From Xanthobacteraceae bacterium (GTDB lineage: Bacteria > Pseudomonadota > Alphaproteobacteria > Rhizobiales > Xanthobacteraceae): a stretch of DNA of 64,000 bases. A program made the position numbers and the translations under genes. Under the pieces are notes generated by a model that saw only the letters and a list, made by a program, of their open reading frames with translations, was not told where the DNA came from and made no database searches. The DNA lies in contig JAQGJU010000027.1 in assembly GCA_028290465.1 (NCBI GenBank), positions 84,182 through 148,181 on the forward strand, given 5' to 3'. Positions 7,911 through 16,998 of this stretch are shown here, piece after piece. Position 1 is the first letter of the stretch. The number at the start of each line of letters is the position of its first letter.

Positions 7911-8792
7911 GTGAAGATTGGTTTTGCCGGATTGGGCGACATGGGGTCCTTGATGGTGCCCCGCCTCCTGGAAGCAGGGCACGACGTCACCGGCTGGAAC
8001 AGGTCGAAAGACAAGGCGACCGAGCTCATCAAGTCGGGCATGCGCTGGGCCGACAGTCCGGCCGAGGCGGCGCGCGGCGCCGACATCATGTTTTCAATCG
8101 TGACCGACGGCGCGGCCGTGCAGCAGATCGCGCTAGGCCCGAACGGCATCATCGAGACACTCGGCAAGGATGCCGTCTATGTCGACATGAGCACGATCGA
8201 TCCGGACGCATCGCGCTCGGTCTCGCAGGAATTCGCTGCCAAGGGGCTGTGGATGCTCGATGCGCCGATCTCGGGCAGTCCGGTCACGGTGAAGGCCGGG
8301 CAGGCATCGGTGATGGTCGGCGGCGATGAAGCCGCGTTCGAGAAGGCGAAGCCGGCGCTGCTCGCCATCGGGCCGAAAGTGACGCGCATCGGATCGAGCG
8401 GTCTGGCCTGCCAGATGAAGATCGCCGTCAATCTTCTGCTGATGGTCGAGGTGATCTGCTTCGGCGAAGCCGTCGCGCTGGCCGAAAAGGGCGGCGTGGC
8501 GCGCGAGGTCGCCGTCGATGCGATTCTCAAAAGCGTCGCGGCCTCGCCGGTTCTTGGCTATCGCGGTCCCTTCATCCTGGAAGGACAGATGCCGGCGAAG
8601 CCGCTGGCCGATGTGACATTGCAGCAGAAGGACATGGTGCTGGCGCTGAATCTCGGCCGCAAGCAGGGCAGTCCCGTGCCGTTGGCGGCCGCCGCGAACG
8701 AGATGATGAATGCGTGCCGTGGGCTCGGAATCGACGGCCGTGACTTTGTCACGGCGCATGAAGTGTATCGCCGCCTGGGAGGACAAAAGTGA
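7911..8792 (+). CDS. NAD(P)-dependent oxidoreductase, 3-hydroxyisobutyrate dehydrogenase family
   Basis: A 293-residue protein with the N-terminal Rossmann motif GLGDMG (residues 7-12), the substrate loop SGSPVTVKAG (121-130; relatives usually have SGG) and the catalytic lysine and asparagine K170 and N174 in CQMKIAVN. The GTG start follows a strong AAGGAGG. The family oxidises beta-hydroxy acids to semialdehydes, or reduces tartronate semialdehyde. It is first in an operon with the cupin gene (4-base overlap) and the hydratase-like gene, under a perfect LacI-type palindrome. The exact substrate is not predictable. Confidence 0.92.
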   Translation: MKIGFAGLGDMGSLMVPRLLEAGHDVTGWNRSKDKATELIKSGMRWADSPAEAARGADIMFSIVTDGAAVQQIALGPNGIIETLGKDAVYVDMSTIDPDASRSVSQEFAAKGLWMLDAPISGSPVTVKAGQASVMVGGDEAAFEKAKPALLAIGPKVTRIGSSGLACQMKIAVNLLLMVEVICFGEAVALAEKGGVAREVAVDAILKSVAASPVLGYRGPFILEGQMPAKPLADVTLQQKDMVLALNLGRKQGSPVPLAAAANEMMNACRGLGIDGRDFVTAHEVYRRLGGQK

Positions 8793-9184
8793 AGGCTTAT
8801 CGCACCAATATTCGCGACGTTCCGTTCGAGAAGGGCCTGCGCGAGGATGAAGGCTGGATCGACATGCAGGTCCAGTTCCTGATCGACAAGAAGACCGCGG
8901 GCACCGACAACGTGGTCGGCTGGACCGTCCTCAAGCCGGGCGCGCGCCACGAGCGCCATCTGCACACCAATTGCGAAGAGTTCTTCATCGTCATCAAGGG
9001 CAAGGGCCACATCTACGACGACAATGGCGAAGTGCCTTCCGGCGAGGGCGATGTGATCTTTTCGCCGCGCGGTGTGTGGCACGGCTTTAACAACACGTCG
9101 GATGAGGACGTGGTCCTGGTCTGGGGCTGGATGGGGGCCGGATCGATCGAAGATTCCGGCTATCAAATTCCGAAAGCCAAGTAA
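8789..9184 (+). CDS. Single-domain cupin protein
   Basis: A 131-residue protein with one cupin barrel. Motif 1 is HERHLHTNCEEFF (candidate metal ligands His57, His59 and Glu63 or Glu64) and motif 2 is PRGVWHGFNN with its histidine. The GTG start overlaps the stop of the dehydrogenase gene by 4 bases, so translation is probably coupled. Small cupins in catabolic operons act as isomerases, epimerases or dioxygenases. The role here is open, though the full metal-ligand set suggests a metal-dependent enzyme rather than a pure binding protein. Confidence 0.88.
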   Translation: MKAYRTNIRDVPFEKGLREDEGWIDMQVQFLIDKKTAGTDNVVGWTVLKPGARHERHLHTNCEEFFIVIKGKGHIYDDNGEVPSGEGDVIFSPRGVWHGFNNTSDEDVVLVWGWMGAGSIEDSGYQIPKAK

Positions 9185-9210
9185 GCAAGCAAGTAAGGCG
9201 GGGTGAACCT

Positions 9211-9915
9211 GTGAGCATCCTTCAGGATCCGCGCGTCAAAGCCGGCCTTGATCGTCAGTTCGCAGCTTGGCGCCGCTTGACCGGCGCGGGCGGTAAGACG
9301 CTCGGCTGGAAGGTCGGTTTCGGCGCGCCGGCGGCGATGACCAAGCTGGCCATTACAGCGCCGCTGACCGGCTACCTGATGGCCGAGAACGCGCTACCGT
9401 CAGGCGCGGTGTGCAGCTTGGCCGGATGGATCAAGCCGGTCGCCGAGCCGGAAATCGCCGTTCACTTCGGGGCGGATGTTCCCGGCGGCGCATCGGATGC
9501 CGATATACGCGCCGCGATCGCGGCGCTCGGTCCGGCGATCGAACTCGCCGACCTGACGTTCGCACCGGAAGAGCCGGAGCGCATCCTGGCCGGGAACATC
9601 TATCAGCGCCATGTCATCCTGGGTGCGCCCGATGCCGCGCGCGCCGGCGGCAAGCTCGACGGGTTACTGGCGCGCGTGTTGGTCGACGGCCGGGAAACCG
9701 CTTCGACCGCCGACATGGAAGCCAACACCGGCAGGATCATCGGCATCGTCCGGCAGGTCGCGGATACGCTCGCGGCCATGAACGAAACCATCCGGGCCGG
9801 ACAGATCATCATCGCCGGCTCGGTCGTTCCGCCGATCTTCGTGCAGCCCGATAACGGCGAGGTCCGCTTCGCGCTCGATCCGGTCGGTGAAATTTCGGTA
9901 CGCTTTACGCGCTAG
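9211..9915 (+). CDS. 2-keto-4-pentenoate hydratase / fumarylacetoacetate hydrolase family protein
   Basis: A 234-residue protein of the compact hydratase/decarboxylase (MhpD-like) type. Family features are GWKVGFGAPA near the N-terminus, VAEPEIAVHFG near residues 74-84, the AIELADLTF strand near 111 and the late GQIIIAGSVVPPI block near 194-206. The GTG start lies after AAGGCGGGGTG. Members hydrate 2-hydroxypentadienoates or decarboxylate related 2-oxo acids in aromatic and ring-cleavage pathways. As the last gene of the three-gene operon it suggests that the pathway makes a 2-oxo-enoate-type intermediate (inference). Confidence 0.88.
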   Translation: MSILQDPRVKAGLDRQFAAWRRLTGAGGKTLGWKVGFGAPAAMTKLAITAPLTGYLMAENALPSGAVCSLAGWIKPVAEPEIAVHFGADVPGGASDADIRAAIAALGPAIELADLTFAPEEPERILAGNIYQRHVILGAPDAARAGGKLDGLLARVLVDGRETASTADMEANTGRIIGIVRQVADTLAAMNETIRAGQIIIAGSVVPPIFVQPDNGEVRFALDPVGEISVRFTR

Positions 9916-9923
9916 TGGCCGCC

Positions 9924-9970
9924 CTGTTCCGCGAATGGCTGATGCGTGCGAGCGATACGGGCTGAAACGT
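9924..9970 (+). pseudogene. Remnant of a second PA0069-type radical SAM gene
   Basis: Two blocks match the 3' part of the intact PA0069 gene in the same order and strand: 9924-9941 equals 2164-2181 (18 of 18 bases, LFREWL) and 9944-9960 equals 2326-2342 (17 of 17 bases, ACERYG). About 144 bases of the intact gene between them are missing. The following codons read GLK against GLN, so the source copy was diverged. It lies directly after the catabolic operon and before the NhaA gene, marking the right edge of the cassette. Confidence 0.75.
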
Positions 9971-10038
9971 CCATCGCATCTATGCTCAACCGTCTGGCTA
10001 TGGCACGGTTCACATCACAGTGTGTGGGTGGACGACGC

Positions 10039-11925
10039 ATGGCGGAAGCGCAACTGATCGGCTGGCTGGATCGTCCGGTGGACGCAACCGATCACGTTCT
10101 CGGTCAGGATGCGGCCGAGATCACGCTGGTCGAATACGGCAGCTACGCCTGTCCGTATTGTCGGGCCGCCAACGAGCGTATCGCCGAGATCCGCGACCAG
10201 TTCGGCGACCGGCTGCGATACGCATTCCGCCACAAGCCGCTGACCGGCAGCGACATCGCCCGCCGCGCCGCGGCACTGGCCGAACGCAGCCGCGATCCCG
10301 AGCAGTTCTGGAACGCCCATGTCACGCTGATGACGCGGTCCGGGTCGCTGACCGAGGACGATCTGGTCGCGGTCGCCAAAGATCTCGGCGTCGAACTCGC
10401 CGATGCCAATGCCGATGCCGGTTCTGATCCGGCCGCCATGGCGGCCGCTGCCGCAGCGCGGGCGCGCGTCGACGCCGACGAGCGCAGCGCCAAGGCCAGC
10501 GGCGTGATGATCACGCCGACCTTCTTTATCAACAGCCGCCGCTATGACGGGCCGTGGGACGAAAGCTCGTTCGCGGACGCGATCCTCCAACCGCTCGGCC
10601 ATCGGGTGCGCGCATCGGCATTGGATTTCGCCAGTTGGGCGCCGTCGACCGGCGTGCTGCTGCTGCTGGCCAGCATCGTCGCGGTGGCGCTGACCAATTC
10701 GCCGATGGGCCCGGCCTTCGAGGCGTTCTGGCAGCAGCCGTTCGGCTTCAGCCTCGGCGATGCCGGCTTCCACATGTCGCTGCGGCATTGGATCGACGAT
10801 GGCTTGCTCAGCATCTTCTTTCTGGTGGTCGGGCTTGAGATCAAGCGCGAGTTCACCATCGGCCATCTGTCCAGCCGGCGCTCGGCGGCGCTGCCGGTCG
10901 CCGGGGCATTCGGCGGCATGGTGGCGCCGGTGTTGCTGTATCTGTCGGTCATTCCATCGGGGCCGTGGGCGCACGGCTGGGGCGTGCCGATGGCCACCGA
11001 CACCGCGTTCGCGGTGGCGCTCTTGGTGATGCTGGGATCGCGGGTGCCGGTGGAGCTGCGCATTTTTCTCACCGCCGCCGCGATTGTCGACGACATCGGC
11101 GCCATCATCGTGGTCGCGCTGTTCTATTCGGGCGATCTGAATTTCAGTTACCTGGTCGCTGCTGTCGCGTGTGCTGGCATGCTGGTGATGCTGAACCACT
11201 CCGGCGTCTACCGCGTGCTGCCCTATCTGCTGGTCGGGGCTGGCCTTTGGGCCTGCGTCCATGCCGGCGGCCTGCACGCCACGCTGGCCGGCGTGATCCT
11301 GTCGCTGGTCATTCCAACGCGGCCGCCGGCCAACCTGAAGGCGCTGACCACGCAGGCCAGCACAATCATCGCCACGGAATCGCGGCAGGGCGACCACTTT
11401 CTGCGTCACGGCCCGTCGCTGCCGGCGTTGCGCGCGCTTGACGCCATCCACGACCGCATCGAATCGCCGGCGGCGCGCGCGCTACGGCGCATCGAGCCGT
11501 GGTCGAGCTATCTGGTGCTGCCGCTGTTCGCGCTGGCCAATGCGGGCGTCGTACTGAACGCGCAGGCGTGGACCGGCCATGGCACGCTGTCCTTGGCGAT
11601 CGGCCTCGGCTTGGTGCTCGGCAAGCCGCTCGGCATTGTGGCGGCGTCGGCGCTGGCGGTGTGGATCGGCGCCGCCGTGAAGCCGCGCGAATATTCCTGG
11701 CGCCAGCTCGGCGGCGCCGGCGCGCTGGCCGGCATCGGCTTCACCATGTCGCTGTTCATCGCCGGGCAGGCGTTCCCGACGCCCTCGGATTTCGCCGCCG
11801 CCAAGATCGCGGTGTTCGCGGCCTCGGTGCTGGCGGCCGTGGTCGGCGTCGCCGTGCTGTGGAGCGCCAAGTCGCCGGAACCGGAGGCCAGCGAGCCGGA
11901 GGGAAAGGGGAGTCGGGTCACGTAA
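10039..11925 (+). CDS. nhaA: Na+/H+ antiporter NhaA with N-terminal DsbA-like thioredoxin domain
   Basis: A 628-residue fusion read from the ATG at 10039 (upstream GGGTGGA; in-frame GTG at 9946 is the alternative). Residues 1-185 form a DsbA/thioredoxin-like domain with CPYC at 38-41 and the cis-proline region MITPTFFIN near 157. Residues 190-615 are Nha[19 protein letters not shown], then [13 protein letters not shown] with the paired aspartates used for ion translocation, about 11-12 membrane segments, and the closing [15 protein letters not shown]. It exchanges protons for sodium across the inner membrane. The thioredoxin part has no signal peptide and its side of the membrane is unclear. 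The fusion is known in alphaproteobacteria and actinobacteria. Confidence 0.95.
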   Translation: MAEAQLIGWLDRPVDATDHVLGQDAAEITLVEYGSYACPYCRAANERIAEIRDQFGDRLRYAFRHKPLTGSDIARRAAALAERSRDPEQFWNAHVTLMTRSGSLTEDDLVAVAKDLGVELADANADAGSDPAAMAAAAAARARVDADERSAKASGVMITPTFFINSRRYDGPWDESSFADAILQPLGHRVRASALDFASWAPSTGVLLLLASIVAVALTNSPMGPAFEAFWQQPFGFSLGDAGFHMSLRHWIDDGLLSIFFLVVGLEIKREFTIGHLSSRRSAALPVAGAFGGMVAPVLLYLSVIPSGPWAHGWGVPMATDTAFAVALLVMLGSRVPVELRIFLTAAAIVDDIGAIIVVALFYSGDLNFSYLVAAVACAGMLVMLNHSGVYRVLPYLLVGAGLWACVHAGGLHATLAGVILSLVIPTRPPANLKALTTQASTIIATESRQGDHFLRHGPSLPALRALDAIHDRIESPAARALRRIEPWSSYLVLPLFALANAGVVLNAQAWTGHGTLSLAIGLGLVLGKPLGIVAASALAVWIGAAVKPREYSWRQLGGAGALAGIGFTMSLFIAGQAFPTPSDFAAAKIAVFAASVLAAVVGVAVLWSAKSPEPEASEPEGKGSRVT

Positions 11926-12005
11926 AGGAACCTCGGCTTTCCCCATTGTTCACACGCGTGGACCGGCGTGGTTGACTTGAAAGCTGTGCCGCGCAGGATC
12001 GCGCC

Positions 12006-12758
12006 ATGAGTCGTTCCCCGTCCAAGCCACCCGCCGCCCGGCTGCCGCTGCCCGAGATCGAGATCCGGCCGAGTTTCGCGCGCGAGCGCGCCGCGATGAA
12101 GCGCGGGGTGTGGCCGGTCGCCGGCTGCGACGAAGCCGGCAGGGGCCCGCTCGCCGGCCCGGTGGTCGCGGCGGCCGTGATCCTCGATCCGAAGCGCATT
12201 CCGCGCGGGCTGGACGACTCCAAGAAGCTCACGGCGGAGCAGCGCGAGATCCTATTCGAGCGGATCTGCGCGCGCGCCGAAGTCGCGGTGGCGTTCGCGC
12301 CGCCGGAGCGCATCGACCGCGACAATATTCTGCGCGCCTCGCTGTGGGCGCTGTCGCGCGCGGTGGCTTCGTTGCCGGTCCGGCCGCAACTGGTGTTCGT
12401 CGATGGCCGCGACCGCATCGAGGCGTGCTGCGACTGCGAGGCGGTGATCGGCGGCGACGCGCTGGTGCTGTCGATCGCGGCGGCCTCAATTGTGGCCAAG
12501 GTAACCCGCGACCGTCTGATGCGGCGGCTCGGTCTGGCGCATCCGGGTTACGGTTTCGAGCAGCACAAAGGTTATGGCGTGCCCCAGCATGTCGCGGCGC
12601 TGGGCCAGTTCGGCGCCACCATCCACCATCGGCGTTCGTTCGCGCCGGTCTTTGCCCGCTGTCAGGCGGAGCTGGAGGCGGCGACTTCCCTGGAGGCGAG
12701 GTCGGTCTTGGAGGCCACGTCCGCCTTGGTCCCCCCCATCAGCTTGTTGCCTCAATAG
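12006..12758 (+). CDS. rnhB: Ribonuclease HII
   Basis: A 250-residue enzyme that cuts the RNA strand of RNA-DNA hybrids and single ribonucleotides in DNA. The catalytic Asp-Glu pair is in [14 protein letters not shown] (near residues 41-54). DDSKKL, the FVDGRD aspartate, the [13 protein letters not shown] block and the [13 protein letters not shown] motif follow. The first 35 residues and the last 40 are extra to the core and Arg/Pro- or Ser/Thr-rich. The gene lies between NhaA and a membrane glycosyltransferase on the same strand, separated from the latter by 58 bases. Confidence 0.97.
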   Translation: MSRSPSKPPAARLPLPEIEIRPSFARERAAMKRGVWPVAGCDEAGRGPLAGPVVAAAVILDPKRIPRGLDDSKKLTAEQREILFERICARAEVAVAFAPPERIDRDNILRASLWALSRAVASLPVRPQLVFVDGRDRIEACCDCEAVIGGDALVLSIAAASIVAKVTRDRLMRRLGLAHPGYGFEQHKGYGVPQHVAALGQFGATIHHRRSFAPVFARCQAELEAATSLEARSVLEATSALVPPISLLPQ

Positions 12759-12816
12759 CCCGCGCACCGTATCTGTTGCGGCTCTCCTGTTCCTGTCCCA
12801 CCGAGCCGCCGGGCCG

Positions 12817-14334
12817 ATGATCTACGTTTCCATTATCGTCGAAGCCCTGCGTTCGCGCCCGGTGCTGGTGTTCTGGCTGGCGGCGCTGGCCCAGGCCGTG
12901 CTGTGGACCCTGGTTCCGTCGCTGTTCTATGCGGTTCCCCCCGGCGATCTGCCGCATGTGCTGGCGCTCGGCCACGAATTGCGGCTCGGCCCGGCGGTCG
13001 GTCCGCCGCTCGCCTATTGGCTGGCCGAATTCGCGTTCCGGCTCGGCGGCATGTTCGGCGTCTATCTGCTGTCGCAGCTCTGCGTGCTGACGGCGTTCTG
13101 GGGCGTGTTCACGCTGAGCCGTGCGCTGTTCGGGCGCACCCACGCGGCGATGGTCGTGATGTTGCTGGTCGGCATCGCGCTGTACAGCGTGCCGAGCGCT
13201 GAGTTCGGCCCGCCGATCCTGGCGATGGCGATCTGGTCGCTGATGCTGCTGCATTACTGGCGCGCGCTCGGCGAGGGCCGGCGGCGATTCTGGTATGTGC
13301 TCGGCATCGAGGCCGCGCTGCTGGTGATGACGACGCCGGTCGCGCTGGTGCTGATCGGGCTTCTGGTGGTGTTCACGGTCGGCACCGCGCGCGGCCGCGC
13401 GACGCTGGATGTCGCCGAGCCGTGGGTCGCCATCATCGCGGTGATCGGCGCGCTGATCCCGGTGCTGTTCTGGCTCGACGGTGTGTTCGACCGTTTGCTG
13501 CCGATCGGCGCGCGGCTGCTCGACGGCGGCACGCGCGACGGAAATATAGCGGCGTGGGGCCGCATGCTGGTGACGCTGCTGGTCGCGCATGCCGGCATCG
13601 GCGTGCTGGTGCTGCTGGCGAGCGGCTGGCCGCGCGCCCCGAAGGCCGATGCGCCGCGCCTGAAGCGGACCGAACCAGAGGCGCTGGCGGTCAGCTTCAC
13701 GATCTTCTTCGCGCTGACGCCCGCGCTCGCGGTCACCATCCTGTCGGTGATCGTTGGCGGCTCCGCGCCGCTCGGCGGCAGCGCGCCGCTGGTGCTGCTG
13801 TCGGCGCCCGCCGTGATCCTGGCCTGCGGCAACACCATTCCGCTGCACCGCCAGCGCATGACGTTGTATGCGTGGAGCGGCCTGCTGCTGGCTCCGGCCG
13901 GGCTCGCCATCGCGGCGATGCTGGCCGGGCCGTGGACGCTCGGTCTCGATCTCAAGATCAATCTGCCGGCCGCCGAGATCAGCCAGTTTGTCGGCGACAA
14001 TTTCGAACGCCGGGCCGGCAAGCCGCTGGCGATCGTGACCGGCGACCGTCAGCTCGCGGCGCTGGTCTCGCTCCGCGCGCCGAGCCGACCCGGCGTATAC
14101 GACGCGGCGGCGCCGGAACGCACGCCGTGGATAAGTAACGCCGATATCGCCCGCGACGGCGCGGTCGTATTGTGGGTCGCGACCGATACGCGCCGCACGC
14201 CGCCGGAAGATATCCGCCGGCAGTTTCCCGATCTGGTGCCGGAGCAGCCGCGCCTGTTCGAGCGGCCGGTGCAGGGCCTGCTGCCGAAACTGTGGATTGG
14301 CTGGGCGGTGATCCGGCCGAAGCCGGCGAGTTAG
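12817..14334 (+). CDS. GT39/ArnT-like membrane glycosyltransferase
   Basis: A 505-residue membrane protein from the ATG at 12817; the frame is open further upstream but only as noise across rnhB. At least ten hydrophobic segments cover residues 8-400, followed by a soluble C-terminal domain of about 100 residues ending GWAVIRPKPAS. The first loop (ALGHELRLGPAVGPPLAYWLAE) has the acidic/aromatic layout of polyprenyl-phosphate-sugar transferases of the ArnT/PMT type. It should move a sugar from an undecaprenyl-phosphate donor to lipid A, lipid or protein at the periplasmic face. Acceptor and sugar are unknown. Confidence 0.78.
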   Translation: MIYVSIIVEALRSRPVLVFWLAALAQAVLWTLVPSLFYAVPPGDLPHVLALGHELRLGPAVGPPLAYWLAEFAFRLGGMFGVYLLSQLCVLTAFWGVFTLSRALFGRTHAAMVVMLLVGIALYSVPSAEFGPPILAMAIWSLMLLHYWRALGEGRRRFWYVLGIEAALLVMTTPVALVLIGLLVVFTVGTARGRATLDVAEPWVAIIAVIGALIPVLFWLDGVFDRLLPIGARLLDGGTRDGNIAAWGRMLVTLLVAHAGIGVLVLLASGWPRAPKADAPRLKRTEPEALAVSFTIFFALTPALAVTILSVIVGGSAPLGGSAPLVLLSAPAVILACGNTIPLHRQRMTLYAWSGLLLAPAGLAIAAMLAGPWTLGLDLKINLPAAEISQFVGDNFERRAGKPLAIVTGDRQLAALVSLRAPSRPGVYDAAAPERTPWISNADIARDGAVVLWVATDTRRTPPEDIRRQFPDLVPEQPRLFERPVQGLLPKLWIGWAVIRPKPAS

Positions 14335-14361
14335 ATATTGATCCAATCCGATTGATGGATC

Positions 14362-14441
14362 GTAGGATGGCTTGAGCGTAGCGAAACCCATCGCAGCGCG
14401 GCAAGAAGATGATGGGTTTGGCTGCGCTCAAGCCATCCTAC
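14362..14441. repeat. Long inverted repeat between convergent genes
   Basis: Two 31-base arms (14362-14392 and 14411-14441) are complementary with only two mismatches, around an 18-base loop. The arms carry the TAGGATGG-TTGAGCG-AGCGAAACCCATC type of sequence, a dispersed repeat I recall from many proteobacteria. Lying between the convergent GT39 and cydB genes, it would form a very stable hairpin in either transcript and could serve as a bidirectional terminator. Confidence 0.8.
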
Positions 14442-14458
14442 AAGCCGCGGCAATCGCC

Positions 14459-15463
14459 TCAATGATAGCCTTCGCCTTCGCGGACCTTGCCGCGAAACAC
14501 CCAATAGACGAACACGGTGTAGCCGAGGATGATCGGCAGCAGCGGCAGCGTGCCGATCAGGATGAACATCTGACTCTCGCGCGCGGCGGCGGTCTGCCAG
14601 ATCGTCAGTGACGGCGGCACCAGATACGGGAACACCGAGATCACCAGCCCGAGATAGCCGAGCAGAAATAATCCAATGGCGCTGAAGAACGGCAGATTGT
14701 CGCGTTCTCGCGTCAGGCCCCACCAGCAGGCCAGCGCGACCAGCGCGGTGACGATCGGCACCGGCCACAGATAGAAGATGTTCGGCGTCGAGAACCAGCG
14801 TTCGGAGATGCGCTCGAACTGCAACGGCGTCCACAGGCTGACGATGCCCATGAAGCCCAGCACCGCGAGCAGCAGCACCTGGGCCTGATCGCGCGAGCGC
14901 TCGGCGATGGCGCCGTCGGTCTTCATGATCAGCCACGTCGCGCCGAGCAGCCCATAGCCGAGCACGACGCCGACGCCGCACACCGCCGCGAACGGCGTCG
15001 CGAAATCGAACGGACCTCCGGCGAATTTGTTGTCGGCGACGTCGACGCCCTGGATCAGGCCGCCGAGGATCATGCCCTGGCTAAAGCCGGCGACCAGCGA
15101 ACCGAGCCAGAACGCCACGTTCCACATCGGCTTGCTGGTGACGGCGATGGTGCGGAATTCGAACGACACGCCGCGAAACACCAGCGCCAGCAGCATTACG
15201 ATAACCGGAATATAGAACGCCGGCATGATCACCGCGTAGGCCAACGGGAATGCGACCAGCAGGCCGACGCCGCCGAGCACCAGCCAGGTTTCGTTGCCGT
15301 CCCAGAACGGCGCGATGGTGTCGACGATGCGGTCGCGCTCGTGCTCGTCCGGATGAAACGGAAACAGGATCGCGATGCCGAGGTCGAAGCCGTCGAGAAT
15401 GACATACATCGCGACGGCTGTTCCGATCAGGCCGGCCCAGATCAGCGGCAGATCCCACTCCAT
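14459..15463 (-). CDS. cydB: Cytochrome bd-type quinol oxidase subunit II
   Basis: A 334-residue membrane protein. It opens with LIWAGLIGTAVAMYVILDG and FDLGIAILFPF, then FWDGNETWLVLGG, the signature of CydB. About eight membrane segments follow and it ends with a short basic tail. With CydA it forms the high-affinity quinol oxidase that reduces oxygen without pumping protons. It follows cydA by 40 bases on the same strand. No small cydX-like gene is evident downstream, where the long inverted repeat begins. Confidence 0.97.
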   Translation of the reverse strand: MEWDLPLIWAGLIGTAVAMYVILDGFDLGIAILFPFHPDEHERDRIVDTIAPFWDGNETWLVLGGVGLLVAFPLAYAVIMPAFYIPVIVMLLALVFRGVSFEFRTIAVTSKPMWNVAFWLGSLVAGFSQGMILGGLIQGVDVADNKFAGGPFDFATPFAAVCGVGVVLGYGLLGATWLIMKTDGAIAERSRDQAQVLLLAVLGFMGIVSLWTPLQFERISERWFSTPNIFYLWPVPIVTALVALACWWGLTRERDNLPFFSAIGLFLLGYLGLVISVFPYLVPPSLTIWQTAAARESQMFILIGTLPLLPIILGYTVFVYWVFRGKVREGEGYH

Positions 15464-15503
15464 CGCGATGTTCTCCGGCTTGTTCTATCGAAGCGAAATC
15501 AAG

Positions 15504-16877
15504 TTATGCGTCGCCTTTAGCCGCCGCCAACGGGCCGGCGCTGAATTTCTTTGGCGGACGGACCAACTGTTCCTGCGGGCCCTTCGCGATCAGGCGGTTG
15601 ATGTAATACATGCCCATGGTGAACACGATGCCGTAGACCACGACAAACATCGCCAGCGTGGTAGCTACCGTGGCGGCCGGCACCGGGGATACGGCGTCCG
15701 CGGTGCGCATCAGGCCCTGGACCATCCACGGCTGACGTCCGCTTTCGGTCACCACCCAGCCGGCGATCACGGCCACGAAGCCGGTCCACCAGGTTTGCGC
15801 GACGATGCGCAGATACCAGCGCGTGTCGAACAACCGGCCGCGCCACAGCAGCAAGCCGCCGAACAGCGCCGCCGCGATCATGAAGAAGCCGATCCCCAGC
15901 ATGATGCGGAACGCAAAGAACACGTTGTGGATCGGCGGGCGGTCCTGCTTCGGCACCGACGTGAGGCCAGGAAACAGGCCGTTCGGATCGTGCGTCAGGA
16001 TCAGCGAGGCGCCGCGCGGGATCGATATCTCGAAGCGGTTCCTTTCGTTGGCCGGGTCGGGCCAGGCGAAGATGTGGAAATCGCCGGGCTTGCTGCCGTC
16101 CCAATGCGCCTCCATGGCGGCGATCTTGATCGGCTGATGCTTGAGCGTGTTGAGGCCGTGCTGGTCGCCGAGAAACAGTTGCAGCGGCGCCAGCACGAAC
16201 AGGAGGCCGATGCTCATGCGCACCATGGTGCGGGCTTCATCCAGATGCCGGCCGGCCAGCAGATAACGCGCGCCGACCGCCAGCACCACGAAGCCTGCGG
16301 TCAGATACGCGGCGTTGAGCATGTGGGTGAGGCGATACAGGAAGCTCGGATTGAACACGATCGCCCACCAGTCGAGTGGGTGTGCGACGCCGTTGCGCAT
16401 CTCATACGCGACCGGCGTGTGCATCCAGGAATTCGCCGAGATGATCCAGAACGCCGAGATCGCGGTGCCGACCGCGACCGCTATGGCCGAAAAGATATGC
16501 AGCCCGCGCGGCACGCGGTTGCGGCCGAACAGCAGGATGCCGAGGAACGTCGCTTCGAGAAAAAACGCGGTCAGCACCTCGTAGCCGGCGAGCGGCCCGA
16601 TAATGTTGCCGAACGCGGCCGAGAAGCCGCTCCAATTGGTGCCGAACTGGTACGACAGCACGATGCCCGACACCACGCCCATGCCGAACGACACCGCGAA
16701 GATCTTGGTCCAGAATCCCGACAGCCGCCCGTAATGCTCGCGGCCGGTCCAGCCCCACATGATCTCGAGCGTCGCGATATAGGCCGACAGCCCGATGGTG
16801 AAGCTCGGGAAGATGATGTGGAACGCGATCGTGAAGGCGAACTGGAAGCGGGCGAGCAGGACTGGATCGGCTTCCAT
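15504..16877 (-). CDS. cydA: Cytochrome bd-type quinol oxidase subunit I (short Q-loop, CIO-like)
   Basis: A 457-residue membrane protein. His19 in FAFTIAFHIIFP is a haem ligand. The SANSWMHTPVAYE and GRQPW (residues near 388) motifs are conserved. The region between the quinol loop segments is short, as in the cyanide-insensitive CioA branch rather than long-Q-loop E. coli CydA. The ATG at 16877 heads a cydA-cydB operon. No cydDC assembly genes are nearby. The short-loop assignment is by length and general appearance. Confidence 0.96.
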   Translation of the reverse strand: MEADPVLLARFQFAFTIAFHIIFPSFTIGLSAYIATLEIMWGWTGREHYGRLSGFWTKIFAVSFGMGVVSGIVLSYQFGTNWSGFSAAFGNIIGPLAGYEVLTAFFLEATFLGILLFGRNRVPRGLHIFSAIAVAVGTAISAFWIISANSWMHTPVAYEMRNGVAHPLDWWAIVFNPSFLYRLTHMLNAAYLTAGFVVLAVGARYLLAGRHLDEARTMVRMSIGLLFVLAPLQLFLGDQHGLNTLKHQPIKIAAMEAHWDGSKPGDFHIFAWPDPANERNRFEISIPRGASLILTHDPNGLFPGLTSVPKQDRPPIHNVFFAFRIMLGIGFFMIAAALFGGLLLWRGRLFDTRWYLRIVAQTWWTGFVAVIAGWVVTESGRQPWMVQGLMRTADAVSPVPAATVATTLAMFVVVYGIVFTMGMYYINRLIAKGPQEQLVRPPKKFSAGPLAAAKGDA

Positions 16878-16998
16878 CGGGCAAACCCCGCGATTGCTTC
16901 AGCGTGGTTGAGATCGCTTCGCCGGGGACACTAGTCCTTCGGATCGAGAAGCGCGAGGGCCATCGCGCATAGCTCGCGTGCGTTGATGTCGCGCGTGT

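Noticed and set aside
12574..12816. Upstream extension of the GT39-like gene across rnhB
   Set aside because: This part is the alternate frame of rnhB; the hydrophobic protein begins at 12817.
15375..16934. A 519-codon open frame on the + strand opposite cydA
   Set aside because: It is a high-GC antisense shadow: the translation is Arg/His-rich without any domain, while cydA on the other strand is complete.
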